From positions 1 to 64,000 of the forward strand of contig CAIVPX010000019.1 of NCBI GenBank assembly GCA_903907905.1: 64,000 nucleotides of DNA, in the 5' to 3' direction. Made by a program: the position numbers and the translations under genes. Origin of the DNA: an uncultured bacterium (GTDB lineage: Bacteria > Pseudomonadota > Gammaproteobacteria > Burkholderiales > Burkholderiaceae_E). Shown here in pieces: positions 36,521-45,816 of this stretch; within the stretch, counting starts at the first letter, position 1; the number at the start of each line of letters is the position of its first letter. Under the pieces are notes generated by a model. The model had not been told where the DNA came from. It searched no databases and worked only from the letters and a program-made list of their open reading frames with translations.

Positions 36521-37513
36521 CTACTCGGCCTTCAGGCCGGTTTCCTTCACGACCCGGCCCATGGTTGCGTAGTCGCGCTCGAAAAAGGCGCGGAATTCGT
36601 CGGAGGGATTGCCGACAATTTCCGCGCCCATGCCCGCGAGTTTGTCCCTGACGTCGGGCTGCTGCATGGCGACAGCGATGTCCTGCTGAATGCGGTCCAC
36701 CACTGCCTTGGGCATATTGGCTGGGCCGTGAAAGCCGTACCACGCTGACAGCTCAAACCCCGGGAACCCCACCTCGGCGGTGGTCGGCACCGCCGGAAGC
36801 GAGGCTACTCGAGAGGAGGCCAGCACCGCCAGCGGCTTGAGCTTGCCCGCCTTGATATGCGCCATCGCGCCCGTGCTGGTATCAAAGCTCATGGTGACGT
36901 TGCCGGCGATGACATCGAGGATGGCGGGCGCACTGCCTTTGTAGGCGACGTGCGCCACCTCGGCGCCGGTGAGCTTGTTGAAGACCTCGCCACCGATCTG
37001 CTGGATGGAGCCGATCCCGGTGGACGCAAAGGTGAGCTTGCCGCGGTTGGCCTTGGCGTAGGCGACCAGTTCCTGCATGGTGCTGACCGGTACCGCATTG
37101 CCCACGACGCAGATCATCGGAAACTGCACCCCCATGGTGATGGGCGTGAAATCGCGGATGGCATCGTAAGGGGCCTTCATGAGGTGAGGCCCGAGCGAAT
37201 GCGAATTGGGCACACTCAGGTAGAGCGTGTAGCCATCGGGTGCCGACTTGGCCACCATCTCGGCACCGATCATGCCGCTGGCGCCGGGTCGATTTTCGAT
37301 CACCACCGGCTGCCCCCACATCGCGCTCAGCTTGGCGGTGACCGCGCGCCCGAAAATATCGGCCCCGCCCCCGGGCGCAAAGCCCAGGATGATCCGCACC
37401 GAGCGGATCGGGAATTTTGCGTCCTGCGCCCAAGCCACTGGCGAAAGAAGTCCGGACGCCGCCAGCAAGCCACCGGCGGCACCCTTCAGGGCATCGCGTC
37501 TCGTACGCACCAT
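36521..37513 (-). CDS. Bug family tripartite tricarboxylate transporter substrate-binding protein
   Basis: Twin-Arg-like N-terminus (MVRTRRDALKGAAGGLLAASGLLSPVAWAQ), FPIRSVRIILGFAPGGGADIFGRAVTAKL, VIENRPGASGMIGAEMVAKSAPDGYTLYLS. Confidence 0.9.
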   Translation of the reverse strand: MVRTRRDALKGAAGGLLAASGLLSPVAWAQDAKFPIRSVRIILGFAPGGGADIFGRAVTAKLSAMWGQPVVIENRPGASGMIGAEMVAKSAPDGYTLYLSVPNSHSLGPHLMKAPYDAIRDFTPITMGVQFPMICVVGNAVPVSTMQELVAYAKANRGKLTFASTGIGSIQQIGGEVFNKLTGAEVAHVAYKGSAPAILDVIAGNVTMSFDTSTGAMAHIKAGKLKPLAVLASSRVASLPAVPTTAEVGFPGFELSAWYGFHGPANMPKAVVDRIQQDIAVAMQQPDVRDKLAGMGAEIVGNPSDEFRAFFERDYATMGRVVKETGLKAE

Positions 37514-37545
37514 GGTATCTGTCTCCTGATGTTTGAGGGCCTGAC

Positions 37546-37923
37546 TTATTTGATGCTGTCTTCGGCAAGCAACTCGGCCACCACGCCCGGGCTCGGCCGG
37601 AACTTGAGGGGCAGCTTCTCGCCACTACCGCTCAGAAACTCGCAGCCCTGCTCACGCAGTTTGGCCTCGTAGGCCACTGGATCGTCGACTACGATGCCGA
37701 AGTGGTGGATGCAGGGGCCTGCCCCCGCAAAATCAGCTTCGGGCGAGGCCTCGCTGTGGTAGTGGATCATCGTGAGAAAGAGATAGCCGTCAGTAAGATG
37801 CCGCGAGGTGCGCCCGGGCGACTCGACCGTCGTGACATAGCGGAAGCCGAATACCCCCTCATACAGTCGGGTGGCCTCGGCCAGATCGGGAACCTTGATG
37901 GCAATGTGATTGATGCGCGGCAC
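37546..37923 (-). CDS. VOC family (glyoxalase/methylmalonyl-CoA epimerase-like) protein
   Basis: VPRINHIAIKVPDLAEATRLYEGVFGFRYVTTVESPGRTSRHLTDGYLFLTMIHYHSE..CIHHFGIVVDDPVAYEAKLREQGCEFL. GTG start proposed at 37923. Confidence 0.75.
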   Translation of the reverse strand: MPRINHIAIKVPDLAEATRLYEGVFGFRYVTTVESPGRTSRHLTDGYLFLTMIHYHSEASPEADFAGAGPCIHHFGIVVDDPVAYEAKLREQGCEFLSGSGEKLPLKFRPSPGVVAELLAEDSIK

Positions 37924-38049
37924 GACGATGTCTCCTGGAACGGCGGGTGTTGTTGTCGGAATCAAATCGACCTTAACACCCCCCCATGTCGGGCGACAAG
38001 CCACCGCCAATTCCGCCGTTTCGAAGCCGCGCCAATCGGGCGGGGACTA

Positions 38050-38345
38050 GCCCTGGCAGCCGGGCATCCTGGGCAGCCAGAGCGAGATCTCGGAAAAGCA
38101 GAGAAAGCCTCGGTTAGCAGGAATCCCCAGAGAACGAGGATCATGATCAGTTCGTCGACTGAGTTCCTCGATCCAGTCCACCGTATGCTCCAGCGCACGA
38201 TGCTGGAAGACCGTGAGGATGAACAGCAGGAAGATGCCGATGAGCACGCCCGACGTGACCCATTCAACAAGGGGCGCGACCCGACGGATCGCCTGTCTGA
38301 ATTCGCCGATTGGCACCGGGGCTCTGCCTGGGGTGGTGGGAAGCA
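38050..38345 (-). pseudogene. Frameshifted remnant of a TRAP small permease (DctQ-like)
   Basis: Frame 1: VEWVTSGVLIGIFLLFILTVFQHRALEHTVDWIEELS; frame 2 continues DELIMILVLWGFLLTEAFS at about 38120-38160. Together they give a DctQ-like TM1-WxEEL-TM2 pattern that no single frame carries. Confidence 0.45.
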
Positions 38346-38480
38346 CGCGGGTTGAAAGGCCGGGACGGCCCTGGCCTTGCCTGTCAGCATTCATACGCGC
38401 AGGAAAGTCTTTAACCCTCCGCGCCGAGACGAAAACTCGCCTGCTCTTACCCCTCGACCCGAACCCCCAGCGGGGCCCGA

Positions 38481-39332
38481 TCAACTGCCTGCTATCGGCC
38501 AGCCCAGCCAGTCGCCGAGGGCGCGCCCCATCACCCAGTCGAGGTCATCGCCCTGCAACCAGGGAATTTCATGGGTGAACATGGTGACCGCCTGACGGTA
38601 GGTGCAGTCAAGCCGGGTCATGTCGCTGCCCCAGAACGAGCGCTTCGGACCGAAGGCATCAAAGACCTGCCGGATGCTGTCGTGAAGGTCGCGAAAGGGA
38701 TAGGCCTCGCGTGAAAACAGCGGCAAGGCCGATACCTTGACCGCCACGTTGGGCAGTCGGGCCAGTTGCACCAGGCGGCCAATCTCCTCAGGGTCCATGC
38801 CGGCAGGCGCTTCGTCCTTGGTGCGATGAAGCGAGCAGTGATCGATGATCAGACGCAGCCCCGGATGGCGCTCGGCGATGGAGGCGATCAGCGGCAGGGC
38901 ACCACAGGGCAAGACCATGACCTGAATGCCGTGCCGCTCGGCCGCGGGCCAGAACCAGTCGGCGGTGCCATCGAGCAGCCACTGCCTCTGGTAGGGCAGA
39001 TGAAAGGTCAGCCGTACGCCGTGCATGCCCTGATCGCGCCAATGCGGCAAGAGATCGCGACTGGCGGGATCCTCGATGGCAATCCGTCCCATGGCTGCGA
39101 AGCGGTTCGGGAAGCGTCGGACCGCGTCGCAGATGAGGTCGTTGCGATCGCCCTCCCACGACGGCGGCACCAGCACCGCACGATCGACACCGGCCGCCGC
39201 CATTTCATCGAGCAGCGCGTCGGCAGTGAGCGCCAAGGGGCGATGCGCCCTCGCGGCCTGCCCGGGCACCCACGGCCGCTCGGGGGAGTCAGCCCCCCAG
39301 ATATGAACTTGGGCATCAGCAATCAGTGGCAT
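38481..39332 (-). CDS. Amidohydrolase family 2 (TIM-barrel) protein
   Basis: MPLIADAQVHIWGADSPERPW, GVDRAVLVPPSWEGDRND, LRLIIDHCSLHRT, FGPKRSFWGSDMTRLDCTYRQAVTMF. Confidence 0.83.
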   Translation of the reverse strand: MPLIADAQVHIWGADSPERPWVPGQAARAHRPLALTADALLDEMAAAGVDRAVLVPPSWEGDRNDLICDAVRRFPNRFAAMGRIAIEDPASRDLLPHWRDQGMHGVRLTFHLPYQRQWLLDGTADWFWPAAERHGIQVMVLPCGALPLIASIAERHPGLRLIIDHCSLHRTKDEAPAGMDPEEIGRLVQLARLPNVAVKVSALPLFSREAYPFRDLHDSIRQVFDAFGPKRSFWGSDMTRLDCTYRQAVTMFTHEIPWLQGDDLDWVMGRALGDWLGWPIAGS

Positions 39333-39340
39333 GGGGGACC

Positions 39341-40315
39341 TCAGGTCTTGGGGATTCGAGCGATGTCGAGCGTCTTGCGCCAGAACACGATCTCGTCCTC
39401 GATGAAACGCTGGAACTCGGCGCGCGACACCGTCGCGGGGACTGCGCCCAGCGCACGAAATTTTTCAACGACATCGGGCAGTTGCACGACGCTGCGCAAT
39501 TCGCGATTGAGCAGTTCGAGGACCTCGTCGGGCGTCCCCCGAGGAGCGACCAGACCATTCCAGGAGCCGAACTCGTAGCGCAGGCCGGATTCGAGCACCG
39601 TGGGCACATCGGGCAAGCCCGGAAAGCGCTCGGCCGAGGTCATGGCGATGGGCCGCAAGGCGCCCGACTGAAAGTGGGGCATGAGCGGCGGGATGTTGTC
39701 GAAGATGACCTGCACATGGTTGCTGCGCAGCGCCACGGCCGCGTCCCCCGAGGTCTTGAAGGGCACCGGCACGATATCGATCCCGGCCACGGCCTTGAGC
39801 AATTCGGTACCAATGTACTGCGCTGCGCCAACTGCGGTGGTGCCGATGTTGAGCGCCCCCGGACGCGCCTTGGCCTGAGCAATGAGATCAGCCACGCTGC
39901 GAATGCCGGAACTGCTGTTGACCGCCAGCAGAAAACCGAAGCGCGATACCAGTCCCACCGGCGCGAAATCTTTCGCGGGGTCGAAGCTGAGCGAATTGAA
40001 CAGCGACGGCGCCATGGCCACATTGCTGCTGGCAGCAAGCATGAGGGTGTAGCCATCGGGCGGCGACTGCAGCAGCGACTGGGAGGCGATCACCCCGCCC
40101 GCGCTCGGCCGGTTTTCAATCACCCAGGGCTGGCCCAGGCGGGACGCCATCTTGTCGGCGACCACCCGGATGGTGACATCGCCATTACCCCCGACGCCAA
40201 AGCCCACCAGAATCCGGACGGGACGGGCGGGGTAGGCCTGAGAACGGGCACCGGGCGACCACAGCGCCCCAAGTGTCAGGCCCGCGCCGGCCCGGATTGC
40301 ATTGCGTCTGCTCAT
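39341..40315 (-). CDS. Bug family tripartite tricarboxylate transporter substrate-binding protein
   Basis: QAYPARPVRILVGFGVGGNGDVTIRVVADKMASRLGQPWVIENRPSAGGVIASQSLLQSPPDGYTLML. Confidence 0.9.
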   Translation of the reverse strand: MSRRNAIRAGAGLTLGALWSPGARSQAYPARPVRILVGFGVGGNGDVTIRVVADKMASRLGQPWVIENRPSAGGVIASQSLLQSPPDGYTLMLAASSNVAMAPSLFNSLSFDPAKDFAPVGLVSRFGFLLAVNSSSGIRSVADLIAQAKARPGALNIGTTAVGAAQYIGTELLKAVAGIDIVPVPFKTSGDAAVALRSNHVQVIFDNIPPLMPHFQSGALRPIAMTSAERFPGLPDVPTVLESGLRYEFGSWNGLVAPRGTPDEVLELLNRELRSVVQLPDVVEKFRALGAVPATVSRAEFQRFIEDEIVFWRKTLDIARIPKT

Positions 40316-40433
40316 GCTGCACTCCTGTTGGGGTCTTGCCCGACCCGCTTGCTATCGTATCCGACCGACAGGACTGATGCCTGCGGCCCAAGGGGCCCGA
40401 ACGCCGGGCCGGATCGGGCCGCTGGCGGCGGGC

Positions 40434-41075
40434 TCAGGACTCGAGCAACTTTGCCAGCGCGGCCTCCTCGTCGTCACACAGCTTGAGGGCGCGCTCGAGG
40501 ACCGCGTCGAGATGGACCTCGGGCACCACCACGATGCCGGTCTCGTCGCCAAACACCAGATCACCGGGGCGGATTTGAACATCGCCAATCGAAACCGGCT
40601 CGTTGATGGCTGCGGTTTCGAGATCCCAGCGACTCTTCACCGGCGAAAAGCCCTTGCAGAAGACCGGAAAGCCAGTGTCGCGGATGGACGAGGCATCGCG
40701 CAAGCCCCCGTTGATGATGGCACCGGCCGCGCCGTTTCGACGGGCCCGAAACGTATGAAACTCGCCCCATGAGGCGACGTCGGCCTGTCCGCCCACATCG
40801 ATGATGATGACGTGCCCGGCGGTCTCGGGACTGCTCGAGACTTCGGTATGCCTCACCACGCCCTCGGTGCGGCCGACCGAGGCATGCTTGGGCAACTGAC
40901 GCAGCGTATAGGCCGGCCCGTAAGCCTTGGCGCCGTGGGGCCCGAGCAGCGTGAAACCGAGAATGACCGTGCGCCGCAGATCGAGCATTTCCATCGCGTC
41001 GCTGAGATGGCCGCTGCAAAGACGATCGAGAGACTGCTTGAGGGATTCGGTCAGACGCATGAGTGGGCTCCGCAA
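40434..41075 (-). CDS. RraA family protein / HMG-type aldolase-like
   Basis: LCSGHLSDAMEMLDLRR, GHVIIIDVGGQADVASWGEFHTFRARRNGAAGAIINGGLRDASSIRDTGFPVFCKGFSP, PGDLVFGDETGIVVVPEVHLDAVLERA. Confidence 0.85.
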   Translation of the reverse strand: MRSPLMRLTESLKQSLDRLCSGHLSDAMEMLDLRRTVILGFTLLGPHGAKAYGPAYTLRQLPKHASVGRTEGVVRHTEVSSSPETAGHVIIIDVGGQADVASWGEFHTFRARRNGAAGAIINGGLRDASSIRDTGFPVFCKGFSPVKSRWDLETAAINEPVSIGDVQIRPGDLVFGDETGIVVVPEVHLDAVLERALKLCDDEEAALAKLLES

Positions 41076-41106
41076 GGAAAAGCCTCAGGCCGGGCGCTGC
41101 ACGCCC

Positions 41107-42117
41107 TCAGTTGATGAAGTCAGCGGACGGGTGGGCACGCGGGTACTCGCGAAGATACTTCAGGAATCGGGCAAGCGACTTGTCGGACTTGGTGAGCAAG
41201 CCGGGTTTGTAGCGGATGGTGTTGAGGATCGGATAGTCCTCGCCGACCGTGCGTTTGCTCAGCATGGCCGCGACCTCGAGCTGCCGTTCGGCATCGGGGC
41301 CCTTACGCACCGCGTTGCAGCCATAAATGACATGAGTGCCCCCCTTGGGACAGCCGTAGCCGGTGACCGTGCCGCGCCACCAGCCATCGTAGTGACCGAC
41401 ACGCCAGAAGAAGCTGCTGCCCCGGATACCGAGCCGCATCTTCATCGGCACGCCGCCCTGGTGGACCGCATCGTAGGTGTAGTCAAAACCCCAGGGCTGC
41501 CAGTCCACCAGCTCGTGGGGATCGTCAGTGTTGAACTGGATCTTGTGCACCACCTTGAGGTGCTGCATGTCGGGGGTGTTGGCGGAGAAGACCCATCCGT
41601 CGCAATTGATCGGGGTCTCGAAGGCGTAGTTGACCAGTACGATGTCTTCGTCGGGAAGCGGAAAGTCGGGCAACTCGAAGAGCGGCGCCTCGCCGTTGAA
41701 GACCCAGACGATGCCGAATTTTTCGCAAACAGGAAACTTGAACAGGCAGGCATTGGGCGGCGGCGGATCGCCGATACCGGTCTTGACGCAGACACCGTTC
41801 TGGTCGTACTCCCAGTGATGAAAGGGGCACTGGACCTGGTTGCCGATCACCTTGCCCTGAGCCAGATCAGCGCCCAGGTGCGGGCAGTAGGCACTGACCA
41901 CGCTGATCTGGCCGTTCTCGCCCCGAAACACCACGATACGTCCATCGAGAAAATCTCTCCCGACGAGCTGACCCTTTTCAATCTGCGAGGACAGCGCCAC
42001 GGGGAACCATGACTGCGTGTAGACGCCGTTTTCACCCTCGGCGGGAATGGGATTGACGAATCGTTTGCGCGCTGGCCCTTTGATCGGCACTGCGGGGAGG
42101 TCTTTCGGGTCGCTCAT
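41107..42117 (-). CDS. Rieske non-heme iron oxygenase, oxygenase (alpha) subunit
   Basis: Rieske centre YCPHLGADLAQGKVIGNQVQCPFHHWEYD (CxH..CxxH) and mononuclear-iron-type DMQHLKVVHK. Start trimmed to MSDPKDLPAVPIKGPARKRF. Confidence 0.88.
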   Translation of the reverse strand: MSDPKDLPAVPIKGPARKRFVNPIPAEGENGVYTQSWFPVALSSQIEKGQLVGRDFLDGRIVVFRGENGQISVVSAYCPHLGADLAQGKVIGNQVQCPFHHWEYDQNGVCVKTGIGDPPPPNACLFKFPVCEKFGIVWVFNGEAPLFELPDFPLPDEDIVLVNYAFETPINCDGWVFSANTPDMQHLKVVHKIQFNTDDPHELVDWQPWGFDYTYDAVHQGGVPMKMRLGIRGSSFFWRVGHYDGWWRGTVTGYGCPKGGTHVIYGCNAVRKGPDAERQLEVAAMLSKRTVGEDYPILNTIRYKPGLLTKSDKSLARFLKYLREYPRAHPSADFIN

Positions 42118-42152
42118 GTCAGAGTCCTGTTGGGTGCCGTGGGTGCGGCGGA

Positions 42153-42602
42153 TCAGCGTCGGTCGACCAGCTCGATGCGGTAGCCGTCCGGGTCCTCGAT
42201 CGAGGCCGCCAGTACCGGGCTGTGGCGTGCCGAGGTGGGCGGATTGAGAATGGTGACGCCCTTTTCGGCGAGGTCGGCGCAAGTGGCGTAGAGATCGTTG
42301 ACCGCGATGGCCAGATGCCCGAACGCCGAGCCCTGCGTATAAGGCTCGGTGCGGTCCCAGTAATGGGCCAACTCCAGCACGGTCTGCGACTCCTCGCTGT
42401 CGTAGCCGAGAAACGCACGGGTGAAGCGTCCGGACGGATAGTCCTGGCGACGCAGCAGGGACATGCCCAGCGCGCCGATGTAGAAGTCGAGCGAGCGCTG
42501 CAGGCTCAGCACGCGAAACATCGCATGCAGGATGCGGGTCGGACGCTCGGCCAGATCGAGTCGCTGGGCGAACGGGGCATGCGCCCCGAGTTCGTAGTCC
42601 AT
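42153..42602 (-). CDS. VOC family protein (glyoxalase I-like)
   Basis: MDYELGAHAPFAQRLDLAERPTRILHAMFRVLSLQRSLDFYIGALGMSLLRRQDYPSGRFTRAFLGYDSEESQTVLELAHYW..GHLAIAVNDLYATC..DPDGYRIELVDRR. Confidence 0.85.
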   Translation of the reverse strand: MDYELGAHAPFAQRLDLAERPTRILHAMFRVLSLQRSLDFYIGALGMSLLRRQDYPSGRFTRAFLGYDSEESQTVLELAHYWDRTEPYTQGSAFGHLAIAVNDLYATCADLAEKGVTILNPPTSARHSPVLAASIEDPDGYRIELVDRR

Positions 42603-42622
42603 GCCTTGACCGCCAGCTTGGG

Positions 42623-43009
42623 CTATTTGACGGCGATGGCCTCGACCTCGACCTTCCACTCCGGCTTGGCCAGGCCCGAGACATAAACCAGCGTGGAGGC
42701 GGGCTTGTGGCCCTGCAGCGTCTCTTTGCGTACCTCGATGAAGCTGGGGTAGTCGGCGGGGTTCACCAGGAAAATTGTGGTCTTGACGATATGGGTGATG
42801 TCCATATCCGCCTCGGCCAGAATCGCCTGGATGTTGCTCCAGACCTGCCGGCACTGGGCGACGAAATCGGACGCGGTCACGCCCTTGCCGTCGATGCCGA
42901 TCTGGCCGGCGATGTAGAGCGTGCGCGCCCCCGCGGGCGCGAGAATGCCGTTGGAGTAGGCGGCCGGCTCGCCGCCCATGCTGGCGGGGTTGATTCGGGT
43001 TGCGCTCAT
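42623..43009 (-). CDS. RidA family protein
   Basis: 128 aa: PAAYSNGILAPAGARTLYIAGQIGIDGKGVTASDFVAQCRQVWSNIQAILAEADMDITHIVKTTIFLV. Confidence 0.87.
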   Translation of the reverse strand: MSATRINPASMGGEPAAYSNGILAPAGARTLYIAGQIGIDGKGVTASDFVAQCRQVWSNIQAILAEADMDITHIVKTTIFLVNPADYPSFIEVRKETLQGHKPASTLVYVSGLAKPEWKVEVEAIAVK

Positions 43010-43064
43010 GGTGATTCCTTTCAGCGTTCAGGGTGGGAAAACAGGATTGGGGAGAAAGCGCGAC

Positions 43065-43859
43065 TTACGCGCCCTCCGACGGGGTGGCCTTTGAATCGCG
43101 ATCGCGGGCCTCCCAGAAGACCAGACGACCATGCAGCCAGCGGATGAAGGTGCTCGCCAAGATACCCATTACCGACAGCGTGGCCACTGACGCAAACATG
43201 GTGGCGACATCAAAGCTCAGTGTGGAGGACTGAATGAGGTAGCCCAGCCCTTCCTTGGCGGACACGAATTCACCCACGATCGCACCAATGAGCGCGAGCA
43301 CGACCGCAATCTGCAACCCGGCAAAGATGGCGCCGGCGGCCGAGGGCAGCTTCACGCGAAGAAATACGTGCAGGCGCGAGGCCATGAAGGACCGGTAGAG
43401 GCGCAGCAGATCCGGGTGGGCCGAGCGAAACCCGTAAAAGCAATTGATGAACACCGGAAAGAAACAGATGAGTGAGACCAGTACGATCTTGGACGCGACC
43501 CCAAAACCGAACCAGACGATCAGCAAGGGGGCCAGCGCCACCTTGGGCGTAGACTGCAGCGCCACGATGTAGGGCATGACGATCCGCTCGAACCAGCGAA
43601 ACTCCGACACCAGCGCGCCCAGCACGAAAGCCACGCTGCACCCGATGACATAGCCCACGCACATTTCGTACAGCGTGGTGAACATGTGCTTCCAGTAGTG
43701 CCCCTGGGCGATGTAGCCCGACCACAGCGCGCGCCCCACATCCAGCGGACGCGGCAGCAGATACGAGGGCGCCTCGAACACGACGACCAGAACATCCCAC
43801 GTCACGAGAAACACGCTCAGCGAAATGAGCCCTGTCCCGACCCCGACGAAGCGCTTCAT
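43065..43859 (-). CDS. ABC transporter permease (NitT/TauT/SsuC type)
   Basis: VVVFEAPSYLLPRPLDVGRALWSGYI..VGYVIGCSVAFVLGALVSEFRWFERIVMPYIVALQSTPKVALAPLLIVWFGFGVASKIVLVSLICFFPVFIN. Confidence 0.9.
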   Translation of the reverse strand: MKRFVGVGTGLISLSVFLVTWDVLVVVFEAPSYLLPRPLDVGRALWSGYIAQGHYWKHMFTTLYEMCVGYVIGCSVAFVLGALVSEFRWFERIVMPYIVALQSTPKVALAPLLIVWFGFGVASKIVLVSLICFFPVFINCFYGFRSAHPDLLRLYRSFMASRLHVFLRVKLPSAAGAIFAGLQIAVVLALIGAIVGEFVSAKEGLGYLIQSSTLSFDVATMFASVATLSVMGILASTFIRWLHGRLVFWEARDRDSKATPSEGA

Positions 43860-44656
43860 CGGCGCCCCTCCCCGGCGTCTTCCTGGCGGAACAGGCGCCG
43901 CAGGTGGTTGCACAGACCCGTGAAGGCCGTTGAACCCAGCGTATCGAGCGTGCGCGGACGCGGCAGGTCGATCTCGAGCACCTCACGCACCGTACCGGGC
44001 CGCGCACTGAGGACGATCACCCTGTCTGCCAGATAGACCGCCTCGGGAATGGAGTGGGTGATGAACAGAACCGCCTTGCCGGTGCGCATCCACATCGACT
44101 GCAGTTCATCGGTCATGTGCTCGCGTGTCATGGCATCGAGCGCAGCGAAAGGCTCGTCCATCAGCAGCAGCGACGGGTCATGCATGAACCCTCGCGCGAT
44201 GGCCACGCGTTGCTGCATGCCGCCCGACAATTCATGGGGGTAGTGGTTCTCGAACCCCTCGAGCCGCACCAAACGGATCAGCTCGCGCGCGCGGGTCTCG
44301 TGCTGGGCACCCGGCCGCGTCATCGCGGCGATGGGCGCAAGCACGTTACCGAGCACCGTGCTCCAGGGCAGCAGCGTGGGCTGCTGAAAGACGATGCCCA
44401 CGTCGCGACGGGGGCCACGCACAGCCTGCCCGTCGATCAGCACCGCGCCCCCGGAGGGTGCGAGCAACCCCGAGGCGATACCCAGCAAGGTGGACTTGCC
44501 GCAGCCCGAAGGCCCCAGGACCGCGACGAACTCGCTCACGCCCACCTCGAGCGAGACGGCTTCGAGGGCTGTCAGGTCACCTCGGCGGGCCTTGTAGACC
44601 ACCGAGAGGTCGCGAATCGACAAGCGTGCGGTACCGGCGGCAGCAGACGCGCTCAT
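43856..44656 (-). CDS. ABC transporter ATP-binding protein (NitT/TauT/SsuB type)
   Basis: LGPSGCGKSTLLGIASGLL, VGIVFQQPTLLPWSTVLGNVLAPI, LSGGMQQRVAIARGFMHDPSLLLMDEPFAALDAMTRE. Confidence 0.92.
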   Translation of the reverse strand: MSASAAAGTARLSIRDLSVVYKARRGDLTALEAVSLEVGVSEFVAVLGPSGCGKSTLLGIASGLLAPSGGAVLIDGQAVRGPRRDVGIVFQQPTLLPWSTVLGNVLAPIAAMTRPGAQHETRARELIRLVRLEGFENHYPHELSGGMQQRVAIARGFMHDPSLLLMDEPFAALDAMTREHMTDELQSMWMRTGKAVLFITHSIPEAVYLADRVIVLSARPGTVREVLEIDLPRPRTLDTLGSTAFTGLCNHLRRLFRQEDAGEGRR

Positions 44657-44726
44657 GGTGCGGTGCGCTGGCCTTGTTCAGATGATCGAGGCAGGCATCG
44701 GCCCGCCCCCAGACGATCGTCGCGCA

Positions 44727-45815
44727 TCAGGGCTTCCAGTTGCGGCCCTGCGCCTCGACCGCGGCCGCGTCGAAGCGGTTGTACTCGGGCACCAGTTCGT
44801 TGGTGTAGAGCGAGGCCATCGGAATATTTTCGTTGGTGACCTCGCCGCCTTCCTTGAGCGCCGCGATCAGCAGCTTCCAGTCGCGATCGGCATATGCGCC
44901 CATCCGCCGGGGCTCATCAGGCCGGAAAAACATGACGTTTTCGATACGCGGCGTCATGATCGCGAGCTCTTTCCGGAGTATGTCCTCTTCGGTGCCAGTC
45001 TTGGGCTTTTGCTCGGGGTAATGCTTCCAGAAGGCCAGCAGGCAATTGACGTGTGAGGCATGGCAGGCGACCGACCCCTTCGAGACGGCACGACCAAAAC
45101 GTGCGATCAGTTGCGGATTGTCCTTCAGCAGCTTGTCGGTCACTTCGAAGCCGTGGCTGGACATGCCCTGAAACTCGCGCGGCAGATCGAGCCGGCGCAA
45201 GGGCGTGCCGCTGACCTCGAGCGCTGCGTGCATGCTTTCCCAGAGATTGAGCACCTGGATCTGATGGGTCTTGAGTGCCTGAAAGGCCTGACCGCCAAAG
45301 CCCACGGGTTGCAGGTTGACCGACTTCCAGTCCACCCCGGACGCCTGCAGGATGGCGCGGGTGGTGTAGAGGTTGCCCGAACTCAGCGACACGACCCCGA
45401 TGCTCTGGCCCTTGAGATCGGCCAGCGACTTGACCGGGCTGTCCTTGAGCACGACGAATTCCCACACGGAATTGCGCAGGTAGTTGTAGACGAACTTGAG
45501 CGGGAAGTTCTGCTTGCCCGGCTGGCGCGCGATCACCAGCGGCTCCATGCTCGCGCCTGCCGCGTGAATCTTGCCCCCCAGCAACTGCGGAATGATGACG
45601 CCCGAGCCGGCCAGCGGCACGAGTTCCACGTCGAGGTTTTCCTGGTCGAAGTAGCCCAGCTCCTTGGCAAAGGTGAAGTTGGCAATCGCCGAACTGATGG
45701 TGGACGGCACGCCGTAGACGAACTTGTCCCGGGCCTGACCCGAGGCAGCAAGCGGCAGCGCCAGCGCGGTCCCCAGAAGCACCGCAGACCAGGTTTTTCT
45801 GAACGTCGCAAGCAT
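44727..45815 (-). CDS. ABC transporter substrate-binding protein (NitT/TauT/SsuA type)
   Basis: Start trimmed to MLATFRKTWSAVLLGTALALPLAASGQA; FVYGVPSTISSAIANFTFAKELGYFDQENLDVELVPLAGSGVIIPQLLGGKIHAAG. Confidence 0.83.
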   Translation of the reverse strand: MLATFRKTWSAVLLGTALALPLAASGQARDKFVYGVPSTISSAIANFTFAKELGYFDQENLDVELVPLAGSGVIIPQLLGGKIHAAGASMEPLVIARQPGKQNFPLKFVYNYLRNSVWEFVVLKDSPVKSLADLKGQSIGVVSLSSGNLYTTRAILQASGVDWKSVNLQPVGFGGQAFQALKTHQIQVLNLWESMHAALEVSGTPLRRLDLPREFQGMSSHGFEVTDKLLKDNPQLIARFGRAVSKGSVACHASHVNCLLAFWKHYPEQKPKTGTEEDILRKELAIMTPRIENVMFFRPDEPRRMGAYADRDWKLLIAALKEGGEVTNENIPMASLYTNELVPEYNRFDAAAVEAQGRNWKP

Positions 45816-45816
45816 G

